In this document: piece after piece, positions 42,693 to 51,782 of the stretch
How positions within the stretch are numbered: the stretch's first letter is position 1
How the letters are laid out: every line of letters begins with the position of its first letter
Source: Tianweitania sediminis
GTDB lineage: Bacteria > Pseudomonadota > Alphaproteobacteria > Rhizobiales > Rhizobiaceae
Assembly (NCBI RefSeq): GCF_017813335.1
Contig: NZ_JAGIYY010000009.1
Coordinates: 1 to 64,000 of the forward strand
Direction of reading: 5' to 3'
Length of the DNA stretch: 64,000 bases
Made by a program: the position numbers and the translations under genes
The notes under the pieces: model-generated
What the model was told of the DNA's origin: nothing
The model's input: only the letters and a program-made list of their open reading frames with translations
Databases searched by the model: none

Positions 42693-43792
42693 AACAGCCA
42701 AGGATCAATCCCGATTACCTCGTGGCACAGTTGAAGGCGCTTTTAGCCATCGACAGTCCAATGGGCTACACCGACAAGGCCGTACGCTATGTCAGCCGCG
42801 AGCTGGAGCGACTTGGGCTGACGCCCGAGCTCACGCGGCGCGGGGCGATCCGCGCCATCAGCCAGGGCGGAAAACGGCAGGGCGCCCGCGCGATCGTTGC
42901 CCATGTCGACACGCTTGGCGCGCAGGTGAAGGCGATCCGGCCTAATGGACGGCTTGCGCTGGTTCCAATCGGGCATTGGTCAGCGCGCTTCGCCGAAGGC
43001 GCGCGCGTGACGATCTATGGCTACGAAACGATGCTGCGGGGGACGATCCTGCCGCTCAAGGCGTCGGGCCACACCTTCAACGACGAAGTGGACAAGCAGC
43101 CAACCGGCTGGGACTTCGTGGAATTGCGCATCGACGCAGCGACTTCGAGCAAAGAGGAGACCGAAGCGCTGGGCGTTGCAGTTGGCGACATTGTTGCCGT
43201 CGACCCGCAGCCGGATTTCAGCAAAACCGGCTTCATCAACTCGCGCCATCTCGACGACAAAGCCGGCGTGGCAATCATCCTTGCCACGATCGAAGCGTTT
43301 GAGCGCGCAGGCATGGTCGCCCCTGTGGACATCCACTGGCTGTTCACCATCGCTGAGGAAGTCGGCGTCGGCGCGTCTTCCGTGATCATGCCGGATGTGG
43401 CGTCGCTTGTTGCCGTGGACAACGGCACGACGGCACCGCTGCAGAACTCCGCCGAAACCGGAGTGACGATCTGCATGGCAGACCAGTCTGGCCCGTTCGA
43501 CTACCATCTGACGCGCCAGTTGATCGAGCTGTGCCAGGCGAATGGCATCGATCACCAGCGGGACGTGTTTCGCTATTACCGGTCCGACTCGGCGTCCGCG
43601 CTGGAAGCGGGGCACGACATCCGCACGGCGCTGGTGACCTTCGGCGTAGATGCTTCGCATGGCTACGAGCGCATCCATCTCGATGCGCTGACCTCGGTTG
43701 GCGAGCTCTTGCTGAACTATGTCGCCAGTCCGATCCAGATTGCGCGCGACGTGGAAGAGTTTTCGGATCTCCGCTCCTTCCCGCAGCAGTGA
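42689..43792 (+). CDS. NAGGN-associated M42 family peptidase
   Basis: A 367-residue metallopeptidase of clan MH, starting at TTG 42689 in a TTGA overlap. Metal ligands are visible: AIVAHVDTLGAQVKAIRPNG near residue 70, SRHLDDKAGVAIILATIEAF near 188 with the bridging Asp, LFTIAEEVGVGASSV near 220 with the catalytic Glu pair, and VDASHGYERIH near 322. It is the regular third member of the asnO/ngg/M42 trio and probably recycles or trims the peptide osmolyte, although its activity is less well defined than that of its neighbours. Confidence 0.92.
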   Translation: MKQPRINPDYLVAQLKALLAIDSPMGYTDKAVRYVSRELERLGLTPELTRRGAIRAISQGGKRQGARAIVAHVDTLGAQVKAIRPNGRLALVPIGHWSARFAEGARVTIYGYETMLRGTILPLKASGHTFNDEVDKQPTGWDFVELRIDAATSSKEETEALGVAVGDIVAVDPQPDFSKTGFINSRHLDDKAGVAIILATIEAFERAGMVAPVDIHWLFTIAEEVGVGASSVIMPDVASLVAVDNGTTAPLQNSAETGVTICMADQSGPFDYHLTRQLIELCQANGIDHQRDVFRYYRSDSASALEAGHDIRTALVTFGVDASHGYERIHLDALTSVGELLLNYVASPIQIARDVEEFSDLRSFPQQ

Positions 43793-44199
43793 ACTTGATG
43801 CTGCGCCAGTCAGGCGTGGTCCAGGTGGAAGATGCCAAGCAGAATAAAGAGCCCGATAAACAAGGTTCGGGGACGATCAGGACCGCAGCGTCGCGGCCTT
43901 TGGCGACGAGGCGGCGCCTTCATGCCCTCCGCGACGATGCCGACCAGCAAAGCCCAGCGCGATGCTTCGACGCAGCGAACGCCACCGCCGCCGGCACGAT
44001 GCCTGTGGAGTCCAGCGCGGCCAACACACGAAAGGCGACCACAGAGCAAAGGCGCCAGCAGGGCGACACGCACTGGCTTGGAAAGGAAGAATGTTCTTAG
44101 CCGCCTTCTGCCAAGCGGAGTCGGGTTGACAGCGAGCCCATGCGCCCGCAGGAGGGCATGACATCTTCTGATGTTATCACCGCATAATGGAGTTTGCCT
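43793..44199. other. Gap between NAGGN and TAXI operons, one doubtful minus-strand ORF
   Basis: About 400 bases without a clear gene. A minus-strand frame (43810-44073, 87 residues) ends with the membrane-like segment TLFIGLFILLGIFHLDHA and has another hydrophobic stretch (ALLVGIVAEGM), but its first half is arginine-rich and lacks a convincing ribosome site. It may be a small membrane protein or chance. The right end carries the promoter and the GGAG ribosome site of the TAXI gene. Confidence 0.4.
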
Positions 44200-45180
44200 A
44201 TGTTGATCACTCGTCGCTCATTCCTGGCTGCTGCCTCTTCCGCTGCTTTGATTGCTGCGTCCGGCGGCTATTCCTTTGCTCAGTCGCGCGCCTTTTTCGG
44301 CATCGCGACCGGCGGCACGGGCGGCACCTATTATCCGCTCGGCGGCATGCTGGCCCAGCTGATCTCCAATACGGCGGAATTGCCGGACACCAAGCTTTCG
44401 GCAACGGCTGAAACGGGCAACGCATCGGTGGCAAACGCGCAGCTGCTCGGCCGCTCGGAAATCGAGTCCGCCTTTATCGCCGCGGACATCCTCGACGCTG
44501 CCTACAAGGGCATCAACCAGTTTTCGGACGGCAAGGTCGAAAACATCCGCGCCATCGGTGCGCTTTATCCAGAAACTGTGCAGCTCGTGGTTCGCGCCGA
44601 CAGCGGCATCGAGAAGTTCGAAGACCTCAAGGGCAAGTCGATCTCTTCCGGTTCGCCGGGCTCGGGCCAGTGGCAGCTGCTCGGCGACCTTCTTGCCGCT
44701 CACGGCATGAAGCGCGAAGACGTGACGGAAGACTATTCGTCGTTCGCCCAGTCGGTGGAAAAGATCAAGGACGGCAACCTGCATGCGTCGCTGATCACGG
44801 CCGGCCTGCCGACCTCCTCCGTGACCGACCTCGCCAACGGCCATGCCATCCGCGTCGTGCCGCTGTCTGGTCCCAGCATCGCCAAGCTTCAGGAAGCACA
44901 GCCCTACTACGCCAACGCTGTGATCCCGGCCGGCAGCTATGAAGGCGTCGACCAGGATGTCGAAACGCTGGCGGTTCGCGCCATCTGGGCGACACACGCC
45001 GAAGTGCCGGACGAGATCATCTATGCCGTGACCAAGGCGCTCTACGAGAACACGGAAACGCTTGGCCAGGTGCATCCGATGGGCAAGCAGATCTCGGCTG
45101 ACAAGGCTCTGGAAAGCGTGTCCGTCCCGGTCCATCCCGGCGCCCAGAAGTACTACGACGAAAAAGGCATTTCGAAGTGA
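44200..45180 (+). CDS. TAXI family TRAP transporter solute-binding protein
   Basis: A 326-residue exported protein from ATG 44200, seven bases after GGAG; an in-frame TTG at 44194 is less well spaced. The N-terminus has a twin-arginine-like signal, TRRSFLAAASSAALIAASGG. The mature part begins FFGIATGGTGGTYYPLGGML, the hallmark of TAXI proteins, and continues with LSATAETGNASVANAQLLGR and GKSISSGSPGSGQWQLLGDL. TAXI proteins deliver ligands such as glutamate or other small acids to fused TRAP permeases, here encoded two genes downstream. Its stop overlaps the start of the DUF1850 gene. Confidence 0.94.
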   Translation: MLITRRSFLAAASSAALIAASGGYSFAQSRAFFGIATGGTGGTYYPLGGMLAQLISNTAELPDTKLSATAETGNASVANAQLLGRSEIESAFIAADILDAAYKGINQFSDGKVENIRAIGALYPETVQLVVRADSGIEKFEDLKGKSISSGSPGSGQWQLLGDLLAAHGMKREDVTEDYSSFAQSVEKIKDGNLHASLITAGLPTSSVTDLANGHAIRVVPLSGPSIAKLQEAQPYYANAVIPAGSYEGVDQDVETLAVRAIWATHAEVPDEIIYAVTKALYENTETLGQVHPMGKQISADKALESVSVPVHPGAQKYYDEKGISK

Positions 45181-45662
45181 GATGGCGCGGCAGCCTTCTG
45201 GCTGCCTTGGGGCTGGCGGCAAGTGCCGGCCCTCTTCTTCCCTTTCCGGCGCATGCGGCGGCACTGCTTTGCTTGACGCCTTCGCGTGAGCAGGGCGAGG
45301 TCGTCCGCGTGGCCACCGGACCCGACGGTGGGTTCTCCTTGTCCTTTATCCATTCCGTTTCCCAAACGCCCGTGACCGACATTTACCGGATCCACGGCAA
45401 CGAGATCATCCAGACCGCGGAAGTGTTCCAGGCGCATGGCGCCGGACTTCCTTCGTTTCCCGATGATGTCGGCGTGACTGGCTGGCGCCGCGAAGGCGAT
45501 CACTTCGTGGTGGAAATGCATCGTGTGTTGGGCCCGATCCACTTGCGCGTGCAGCCCGCCTACCGCAACACACTGCACACGCCCGACATCACTCTTCCTC
45601 TTGAGAAGCTTGGCGCCCCTGCGCTGATCCTCGCCCCCTGTTCTGCGGAGACCAACCCGTGA
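45177..45662 (+). CDS. DUF1850 domain protein, TRAP-associated
   Basis: A 161-residue exported protein starting at GTG 45177, which overlaps the preceding stop (GTGA). It has a signal peptide (LLAALGLAASAGPLLPFPAH, cleavage near AHA) and a small beta-rich domain with SLSFIHSVSQTPVTDIYRIH, the DUF1850 signature. Genes of this family are regularly found between TAXI binding protein and fused permease genes. The role is unknown; periplasmic location and strict association suggest a helper of the transporter. The stop overlaps the permease start. Confidence 0.85.
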   Translation: MRWRGSLLAALGLAASAGPLLPFPAHAAALLCLTPSREQGEVVRVATGPDGGFSLSFIHSVSQTPVTDIYRIHGNEIIQTAEVFQAHGAGLPSFPDDVGVTGWRREGDHFVVEMHRVLGPIHLRVQPAYRNTLHTPDITLPLEKLGAPALILAPCSAETNP

Positions 45663-47896
45663 TTGCCGACCGAACGCCTGCCGCGCCCGAAGATCGCGAA
45701 TTGACCGCGGATGAACTGGAAGCCCTCGTTCGGGAATACGACTCCGAATCCAATTTCCGCAGGCTAGCCGGCGCCACCGCGCTTCTGGTCACCGTCGCTT
45801 CCGTGATCCTTTCGATCTTCCACGTTTATACGGCAGGCTACGGCCTCTTCAACGAAGTCAGCCATCGCACCATCCACCTCGCCTTTGTGATCGGGTTGAT
45901 CTTCCTGGTGTTTCCGCGCAAGCGCGCGCAACCGACCCGTCGGCTTTGGGTCGACTCGCTGCTGTTCGCCGGCTTCTACCTTTACCTTCTTTACCAACTG
46001 GCGCTTTCGCTACCGGCGTCGGGCACCAAGACCGCGTTCGTGGCAGCTATGGTAGTTCTCGTGCTGTTGACGCTGCCGGTGAACCGCCCGGGCGCCGAGC
46101 CGGGCAGGGTAGCCCTTCGCGACTGGATCTTTGCCGCGCTGGGGGCGGGATTTTCAGCCTACCTGGTGTTCTTCTTTGAAGATGTCTTCATCATCAATGT
46201 CGGGAGCCCTTCGCCGCAGGTTTACATGATGGGCCTGATCGCCGTGATCATGACCATGGAAGCCACGCGCCGGACTATGGGCTCGACGCTCGCCTACATT
46301 GGCGCGGCCTGCCTGATCTATGCGCTGCTCGGACCCTACCTGCCGGGCATCCTCGCGCACCGCGGCTACAGCATCACCCGCATCATCAACCATCTTTATG
46401 TTGGAACCGAAGGCATCTACGGCGTCGCCGTCGGCGTGGTCGCGACCTACGTGTTCCACTTCGTCTTGTTCGGCATCCTCGCGCAGATGAGCGGCCTCGG
46501 GCAGCTCTTCATCGACCTGGCCACCATTGTTGCCGGGCGCGCCTCCGGCGGCTCCGCCAAGGTGTCGGTCGTGTCGTCCGGCTTCTTCGGCATGATCTCC
46601 GGTTCGCCGATCGCCAACACGGTGACCACTGGCGCGTTTACCATCCCCTTGATGAAGAAAAGCGGCTTTTCCAGCCGTTTCGCCGGCGCGGTGGAAGCCT
46701 CCTCCTCATGTGGAGGGCAGGTCACGCCGCCGGTGATGGGAGCGTCAGCCTTCGTGATGACGGAAATGCTTGGCGTGCCCTACAACGAGATCATCCTGAT
46801 CGCCATCGTTCCGGCCGCCTTCCATTATCTCGCGATCCTCCTGATGGTGCATCTTGAAGCCAAGCGCCTTGGCCTCGAAGGGATGCCGAGCGACCGCATC
46901 CCGCAGTTTCGCGCCGTGCTTGCCCGTTCCTGGCACCTGTTCATTCCGCTCGGCGTCATGGTGGCGCTTCTCTTGATGCAATACACGCCCTTCCTGGCGG
47001 CGTTTTGGGGCATCATCCTGACCATCGTCTTTTCCTATGTGCCGCTGATCATGCGAGCGTTCGGCAACACCAGCATGGACACGTCCACCGTTTTGACGCC
47101 GCCGCGGCTCGTCCAAGGTTTCGAGGACGGTGCGAAGTTTGCACTGGCCATTGGTGCGGCCTGTGCTTGCGTCGGCTTCCTTCTGGGCATGACCACGCTG
47201 ACCGGCCTCGGCTTCAAGTTCTCGGCTGCAGTGGTAGAACTGGCGCATGATACGGCAGGGGTGATTTCCAGCCTCGACTTCACCGGGCTCTTGTCGGAGC
47301 AGGGGGTCGCGCTGTTCTGCGCGCTGGTGTTTATCGCGATTGCCTGCATTCTGATGGGCGCGGGCATTCCCACGACGCCGACCTACATCATCCTGGCGTC
47401 AATTGCGGCTCCGGCCCTGCTCGAGTTCGACATCCCGCTGATCGCCACGCATTTCTTCGTGTTCTATTTCGGCGTTCTGGCGGATGTCACGCCGCCTGTT
47501 GCCCTGGCCGCCTATGCCGCCGCGGGACTGGCACGGTCGGATCCGATGAGCACGGGCATGACGGCCTTCCGCTTGTCCATGGGCAAGGCGCTGGTGCCGT
47601 TCATGTTCATCTACGCGCCGAGCCTTCTTTTCGTGAACTTCTCCTTGTCCGAGTTCATCGTGGCGATTCTATCGGGGTGCCTGGGTATTCTTGCCCTGTC
47701 CGCCGCCTATATCGGCTGGTTCCGCCGGCCGCTGGTCTGGTGGGAAAAGATCGCACTGACAATTGCCGGCCTGCTTCTGATTTCCACGAGCTGGGTTGCG
47801 ATTGCAGCTGGGGTGGTGACTGTGGCGTTCGTTCTGTTGCGGAAGAAAGCAGAGGCAGCGGCCTTGCCGCTGGCCGTCTCACGTCCGGAAGGTTGA
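45659..47896 (+). CDS. TRAP transporter fused permease (DctQM fusion, TAXI type)
   Basis: A 745-residue membrane protein starting at GTG 45659. The N-terminal part (to about residue 180) is a DctQ-like four-helix region and the rest is a DctM-like domain. It has MSGLGQLFIDLATIVAGRAS and GFFGMISGSPIANTVTTGAF near residue 300, SSCGGQVTPPVMGASAFVMT near 350, GAGIPTTPTYIILASIAAPA near 565, and FGVLADVTPPVALAAYAAAG near 605. About 18 membrane segments are predicted. It is the translocation unit for the TAXI protein and the last gene of this operon. Confidence 0.95.
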   Translation: MIADRTPAAPEDRELTADELEALVREYDSESNFRRLAGATALLVTVASVILSIFHVYTAGYGLFNEVSHRTIHLAFVIGLIFLVFPRKRAQPTRRLWVDSLLFAGFYLYLLYQLALSLPASGTKTAFVAAMVVLVLLTLPVNRPGAEPGRVALRDWIFAALGAGFSAYLVFFFEDVFIINVGSPSPQVYMMGLIAVIMTMEATRRTMGSTLAYIGAACLIYALLGPYLPGILAHRGYSITRIINHLYVGTEGIYGVAVGVVATYVFHFVLFGILAQMSGLGQLFIDLATIVAGRASGGSAKVSVVSSGFFGMISGSPIANTVTTGAFTIPLMKKSGFSSRFAGAVEASSSCGGQVTPPVMGASAFVMTEMLGVPYNEIILIAIVPAAFHYLAILLMVHLEAKRLGLEGMPSDRIPQFRAVLARSWHLFIPLGVMVALLLMQYTPFLAAFWGIILTIVFSYVPLIMRAFGNTSMDTSTVLTPPRLVQGFEDGAKFALAIGAACACVGFLLGMTTLTGLGFKFSAAVVELAHDTAGVISSLDFTGLLSEQGVALFCALVFIAIACILMGAGIPTTPTYIILASIAAPALLEFDIPLIATHFFVFYFGVLADVTPPVALAAYAAAGLARSDPMSTGMTAFRLSMGKALVPFMFIYAPSLLFVNFSLSEFIVAILSGCLGILALSAAYIGWFRRPLVWWEKIALTIAGLLLISTSWVAIAAGVVTVAFVLLRKKAEAAALPLAVSRPEG

Positions 47897-48123
47897 AGAT
47901 CGGCCAGCTTGGCGACTTCACCTGATGGTGGAGCGCCGGGTTGTAAGTGCTTGAAGCCGTCGACAGGCGCTGCTTGCCTCTCGTTCCGCCTCGCAAACCT
48001 GTTTGCCTGCTGGCTGCCTTGTCTTCTGACCCATGCTCCAGGGGGGTCATCGCCGGATAAGTGGAGAAAAGGGCGCCTTCTCCATTGATTGTAGCCGGCG
48101 TTTTCTTTATGCGGGCAATCGAC

Positions 48124-48213
48124 GGAGAGGTGGCCGAGTGGTCGAAGGCGCGCCCCTGCTAAGGGCGTAGAGGTGAAAGCTTCTCGAGGGTTCGAATCCC
48201 TTCCTCTCCGCCA
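48124..48213 (+). tRNA. tRNA-Ser (anticodon GCT)
   Basis: A complete class II tRNA: acceptor GGAGAGG pairs with CCTCTCC, the D arm is GCCGAGTGGTCGAAGGC, and the anticodon stem-loop CGCCCCTGCTAAGGGCG carries GCT. A long variable arm follows, and the T arm is GAGGGTTCGAATCCCTT. The CCA end is encoded (48211-48213). The 3' end points right, towards the glycosyltransferase genes. Confidence 0.97.
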
Positions 48214-48463
48214 CCAGCCGGTTTCAAGCATCATCGATGATCGGCCGCTCCAGCGTGCGCTCCGCGGGATGAACCTTTTCCGGGTACAGCGGATTAGCGG
48301 AACCCGAACTCTGCGATCCCTGCCGCTTCAGTCACGGCAAGAGTGAACGATCCGGTCCTTTTTGTTACGGCAATCTTCACCCGTCGGGTGCCAGATGCTA
48401 GGGAGAACCGGGCAGCGCAACCTTTGCAGCAGTCCGCATCGGCAACCTTGTTATCGGGGCAAC

Positions 48464-49453
48464 GTGCAGCAGGCCTTGCTTCCAAGAGCGGTCGGAACCG
48501 AACCGCCAACCTTGTCCATCGTGGTGCCGTGCTTCAACGAGGACGATGCGCTCGGTCATTTCTGGACCACGATCGTGCCGTTTCTCGAAACGCTCCTCGT
48601 GCGCTGGGAAATTGTGTTCGTGAACGATGGAAGCTCCGACCGCACCCTGGCAAAGCTCCTGGAAATGCATCGCGCCGACCGCCGCGCCAAGGTGGTGGAT
48701 CTCACCCGCAACTTCGGCAAGGAAGCGGCCATGACGGCCGGGCTCGACCATGCACGCGGCGACATGGTCGCGGTGATGGATGTCGACCTGCAGGATCCGC
48801 CGGAGCTTCTGGGCGAGATGGTTGATCTGTGGCGGCAGGGCTATGATGTCGTGGTGGCGCGGCGCGTGTCGCGCTTCGACGACACGGCCATCAAAAGGGT
48901 TTCGGCCGGACAGTTCTACCGCGTGTTCAACAGCATCAGCCCATCCAAGATCCCGGCGGACGTGGGCGACTTCCGCTTGATGGACAAACGCGTCGTGGCT
49001 GCGCTGCAGCAGCTGCCGGAGCGCGTCCGCTTTATGAAAGGGCTGTTTGCCTGGGTCGGCTTCCCGACCGCTACCGTGGACTACGAGCGACCGGTGCGGC
49101 AGGCCGGCACTACCAAGTTCAATTACTGGCGGTTGTGGAACTTCGCGCTCGACGGGATCACCTCGTTTTCCACGCTTCCGCTGCGAATCTGGAGCTATTT
49201 CGGCGTTTTCGTTGCGACCGTTTCCTTTATCTACGGCCTGATCATCATCGGGCAGACCCTGATCTTTGGCATTGAAGTGCCAGGCTACGCGTCGCAGCTG
49301 ACCGTGATGCTGTTTCTGGGCGGCATGCAGTTGATGGGGCTCGGCATCATGGGCGAATATCTCGGGCGCATCTATTCCGAAACCAAGCACCGGCCCATCT
49401 ACCTGACGGCAGCGCTGTACGGCTTCGCGCCAGAAAAGGATGCGCAGTCGTGA
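48464..49453 (+). CDS. Polyprenyl-phosphate glycosyltransferase, GtrB/DPM1 type
   Basis: A family 2 glycosyltransferase that transfers a sugar from a nucleotide donor to polyprenyl phosphate. No ATG fits well; GTG 48464 gives 329 residues and a normal start before TLSIVVPCFNEDDALGHFW. NDGSSDRTLAKLLEMHRADR and DLTRNFGKEAAMTAGLDHAR follow, and the metal-binding MDVDLQDPPELLGEMVDLW is near residue 105. The C-terminal third has two membrane helices (FGVFVATVSFIYGLIIIGQT, LTVMLFLGGMQLMGLGIMGE) as in GtrB. Its stop overlaps the GtrA-like gene, so the pair probably makes and flips a lipid-linked sugar. Confidence 0.9.
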   Translation: MQQALLPRAVGTEPPTLSIVVPCFNEDDALGHFWTTIVPFLETLLVRWEIVFVNDGSSDRTLAKLLEMHRADRRAKVVDLTRNFGKEAAMTAGLDHARGDMVAVMDVDLQDPPELLGEMVDLWRQGYDVVVARRVSRFDDTAIKRVSAGQFYRVFNSISPSKIPADVGDFRLMDKRVVAALQQLPERVRFMKGLFAWVGFPTATVDYERPVRQAGTTKFNYWRLWNFALDGITSFSTLPLRIWSYFGVFVATVSFIYGLIIIGQTLIFGIEVPGYASQLTVMLFLGGMQLMGLGIMGEYLGRIYSETKHRPIYLTAALYGFAPEKDAQS

Positions 49454-49860
49454 GCAACGCCTTGGCTTCGTCAAGCCTGCCGCGGCAGATGCTGGCCTTC
49501 GCTGCCGTGGGCCTTGCGGCAACGCTCACCCATTACTGCGTTGCGCTTCTGGCGGCGCAGTCTCTTCCCGTCACCTGGGCCAATCCGGTCGGCTTCATCG
49601 TCGCCTTTTTCGTATCGTATGGCGGACATGTGCATTTCACCTTCCAGGTCAAAGGCGAACACCGGCGGCACCGACAGCGCTTGCCGCGCTTTGCCGTGAC
49701 AGCCGCAACAGGTTTTCTGATCGGGCAGGCTATTCTTCTTGTTCTCACCCGATTGACTGATGGGTCGGACTGGCTGGTGCTTGGGCTGGCGGTGGGCAGC
49801 GTTCCCGCCATCACCTTCCTTCTTTCCAGGCTTTGGGTGTTTCGCGACCTTCGCGTCTAA
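49450..49860 (+). CDS. GtrA-like membrane protein
   Basis: A 136-residue membrane protein starting at GTG 49450, overlapping the previous stop (GTGA). Four helices are predicted, and NPVGFIVAFFVSYGGHVHFT near residue 50 with the final FLLSRLWVFRD are typical of the GtrA family. GtrA-type proteins help move polyprenyl-phosphate-linked sugars across the membrane; a mycobacterial member (Rv3789) is tied to decaprenyl-phosphoryl-arabinose. That link is interesting given the DprE1-like gene 3.4 kb downstream. Confidence 0.88.
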   Translation: MSNALASSSLPRQMLAFAAVGLAATLTHYCVALLAAQSLPVTWANPVGFIVAFFVSYGGHVHFTFQVKGEHRRHRQRLPRFAVTAATGFLIGQAILLVLTRLTDGSDWLVLGLAVGSVPAITFLLSRLWVFRDLRV

Positions 49861-49921
49861 TTCCTGGATCCTTGGGCCGTTTCGCTGGTTGGGTGACCAG
49901 TTGAAGATGGGAGCCATCCTC

Positions 49922-50236
49922 ATGGGAACCAAAGTTACAGGCTGCCGCACCGTGATAATCGCGGGGCTGGCCTTGATCTCAACAGCGGCTGCAGCAGCAC
50001 AGCGCCCTGATGTCACGCGGATGAGTTGTCAGCAGGCCCAGCGCCTCGTCGCGGAAGCCGGTGCGGTGGTCGCGACCACGGGCCCGAGGACCTACCAGCG
50101 CTTCGTCAGCGACAAGCGCTTCTGCGACGCCGGCGAAGACGAGTTGCACCCGGCCTATACCGACACCGCCGACAAACGATGTCTCGTAGGCTACACCTGC
50201 GAAAGCTGGAACCTTTATTTTCCTGACCGCGATTGA
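49922..50236 (+). CDS. Small secreted Cys-rich hypothetical protein
   Basis: A 104-residue protein from ATG 49922, eight bases after GGGAG (an ATG at 49907 is also in frame). The signal peptide is CRTVIIAGLALISTAAAAAQ with cleavage near residue 26. The mature domain of about 78 residues has MSCQQAQRLVAEAGAVVATT, TYQRFVSDKRFCDAGEDELH and DKRCLVGYTCESW. The four cysteines probably form two disulfides in the periplasm. I recall similar uncharacterised exported proteins in Rhizobiales; no function is known to me. Confidence 0.75.
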   Translation: MGTKVTGCRTVIIAGLALISTAAAAAQRPDVTRMSCQQAQRLVAEAGAVVATTGPRTYQRFVSDKRFCDAGEDELHPAYTDTADKRCLVGYTCESWNLYFPDRD

Positions 50237-50307
50237 TCGGAGAGCGGTATCGCAGGGGCGGTTGATTGGGTAAGGAGCCTTCTGTTGCATCAACGCAGGA
50301 GTTCTTC

Positions 50308-50652
50308 ATGACCATTCGCCGCATCGAAGCCGGGCCTCGCATGAGCCAGGCGGTGATCTACAACAACACCGTTTACCTGGCGGGCCAGGTCGGCGCGCCG
50401 GGCGAAAGCGTAACGGCCCAGACTCAGGCGATCCTGCGCTCGATCGAGGCGCTTCTGAAGGACGCCGGCAGCGACAAGTCGAAGCTCCTTTCAGCCCAGA
50501 TCTGGCTGGCCGACATGGCCGATTTCGCCGAGATGAACGCCGTTTGGGACGCATGGATCGGCGGCAAGGACGCACCGGCGCGCGCCACGGGCGAAGCCAA
50601 GCTTGCCACACCCGATTACAAGGTCGAGATCATCATCGTCGCTGCCGTTTAA
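50308..50652 (+). CDS. RidA family protein (enamine/imine deaminase type)
   Basis: A 114-residue protein from ATG 50308, with CAGGAG seven bases upstream. It contains MSQAVIYNNTVYLAGQVGAP, TAQTQAILRSIEALLKDAGS and LLSAQIWLADMADFAEMNAV, the YjgF/RidA pattern of a trimeric barrel. RidA proteins hydrolyse reactive enamines and imines from PLP enzymes. The catalytic Arg usually found in the loop around residue 105 is not seen: the stretch is ARATGEAKLATPDYKVEIII, so whether R84 or another residue serves is open. It is a single gene followed by a hairpin. Confidence 0.9.
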   Translation: MTIRRIEAGPRMSQAVIYNNTVYLAGQVGAPGESVTAQTQAILRSIEALLKDAGSDKSKLLSAQIWLADMADFAEMNAVWDAWIGGKDAPARATGEAKLATPDYKVEIIIVAAV

Positions 50653-50660
50653 GGCATTGC

Positions 50661-50683
50661 GAAGCGCGGCACAGGCCGCGCTT
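50661..50683. terminator. Possible terminator hairpin after the RidA gene
   Basis: GAAGCGCGG-CACAGG... closes with CCGCGCTTC, a 9-base perfect stem nine bases after the RidA stop. No T run follows, so it is only a candidate; it could instead stabilise the transcript 3' end. Confidence 0.35.
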
Positions 50684-50877
50684 CCTGCCTGCCGGTGACC
50701 TTCTTTGCCCCGAGCAACGGCAGTCACCAGCCACTCAAGATTTCAGCTCTGTCACGAAAAGTGCGAGCAGAAGCAGTGCGATGAACAAGGTGCTTCATTG
50801 CCTGCTTTGGCCTTCTATGCGAAGCGAGCCTTTCAGCGCCACGAGGATCGGCAAGACGAATCGCGGGAGACAAGGCG

Positions 50878-51588
50878 ATGCTTGCGCCCAATCTGCAGAA
50901 TGATGATCGCTCCGAAACGGACCTGATCGACGAAGCAATTCGCTCGCGGCGCTCCGTGCGCGCTTTCCTGCCCAGACCCGTTGAACCGCACTTGATCCGG
51001 GAGATCCTGGAACTAGGCGCCCGCGCGCCGTCAGGAACCAACATGCAGCCGTGGAAGGCCTATGTGGTTCAAGGCAAGACAAAGGCTGCCATTGCCGACG
51101 CGATCGAGAATTCCGGCGTTCGGGCAGAAAAGATCAAGTGGGAAGAATATCGCTATTATCCAGACAAATTCTTCGAGCCCTACCTGACGCGGCGCAGAAC
51201 CGTTGGCTTCGCGCTTTACAATGCGCTGGGCATCGAACGGCGGGAAGTGGAAAAGATGCGGGCACAGCATGACCGCAACTTCGTGTTTTTCGACGCTCCC
51301 GTTGGCATTCTCTTCACGATCGACCGTCGCCTGAACCAGGGTTCCTGGCTCGACCACGGCATGATGCTGCAGACCGTGATGATCGCCGCGCGGGCACGGG
51401 GCCTTCACACCTGCCCGCAGGCTGCTTTCGCTCCGTATCACGCCGCGATCCGACCGATTCTCGGAATTCCGGACGAGGAGATCCTCGTTTGCGGAATGGC
51501 CTTGGGCTATGAGGACGAAACGCGGCCGGAAAACAACTTCCGGACGGAGCGGGCGCCTTTGGAGGAATGGGTCACCTTCGTGGAGTGA
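50878..51588 (+). CDS. Nitroreductase family protein
   Basis: A 236-residue flavoprotein (FMN-dependent) from ATG 50878. IRSRRSVRAFLPRPVEPHLI near residue 22 is the FMN-binding start with the conserved Arg pair, and GARAPSGTNMQPWKAYVVQG near 45 is the second block. FDAPVGILFTIDRRLNQGSW and LDHGMMLQTVMIAARARGLH form the dimer region, and GMALGYEDETRPENNFRTER ends the domain. Such enzymes reduce nitro groups, quinones or enones with NAD(P)H. It stands alone; no partner suggests the substrate. Confidence 0.93.
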   Translation: MLAPNLQNDDRSETDLIDEAIRSRRSVRAFLPRPVEPHLIREILELGARAPSGTNMQPWKAYVVQGKTKAAIADAIENSGVRAEKIKWEEYRYYPDKFFEPYLTRRRTVGFALYNALGIERREVEKMRAQHDRNFVFFDAPVGILFTIDRRLNQGSWLDHGMMLQTVMIAARARGLHTCPQAAFAPYHAAIRPILGIPDEEILVCGMALGYEDETRPENNFRTERAPLEEWVTFVE

Positions 51589-51782
51589 CCGGCGCGGCCG
51601 CTTCCCGCCACCTGGTACTCGATCAGATAAAATGCCGCTGAACGCGGTTACGGGCTGTTAAGCCTGCGAGCAACAACGCGCGGCCGGAGGTCGACTTTCG
51701 GCGCTGTCTTAACGCTCCGCCACCACTTTGCTGCTTAATGCTGATGCCTATCAAGCAAGCGAAGTCGCAGGGCAGGCTCAGG

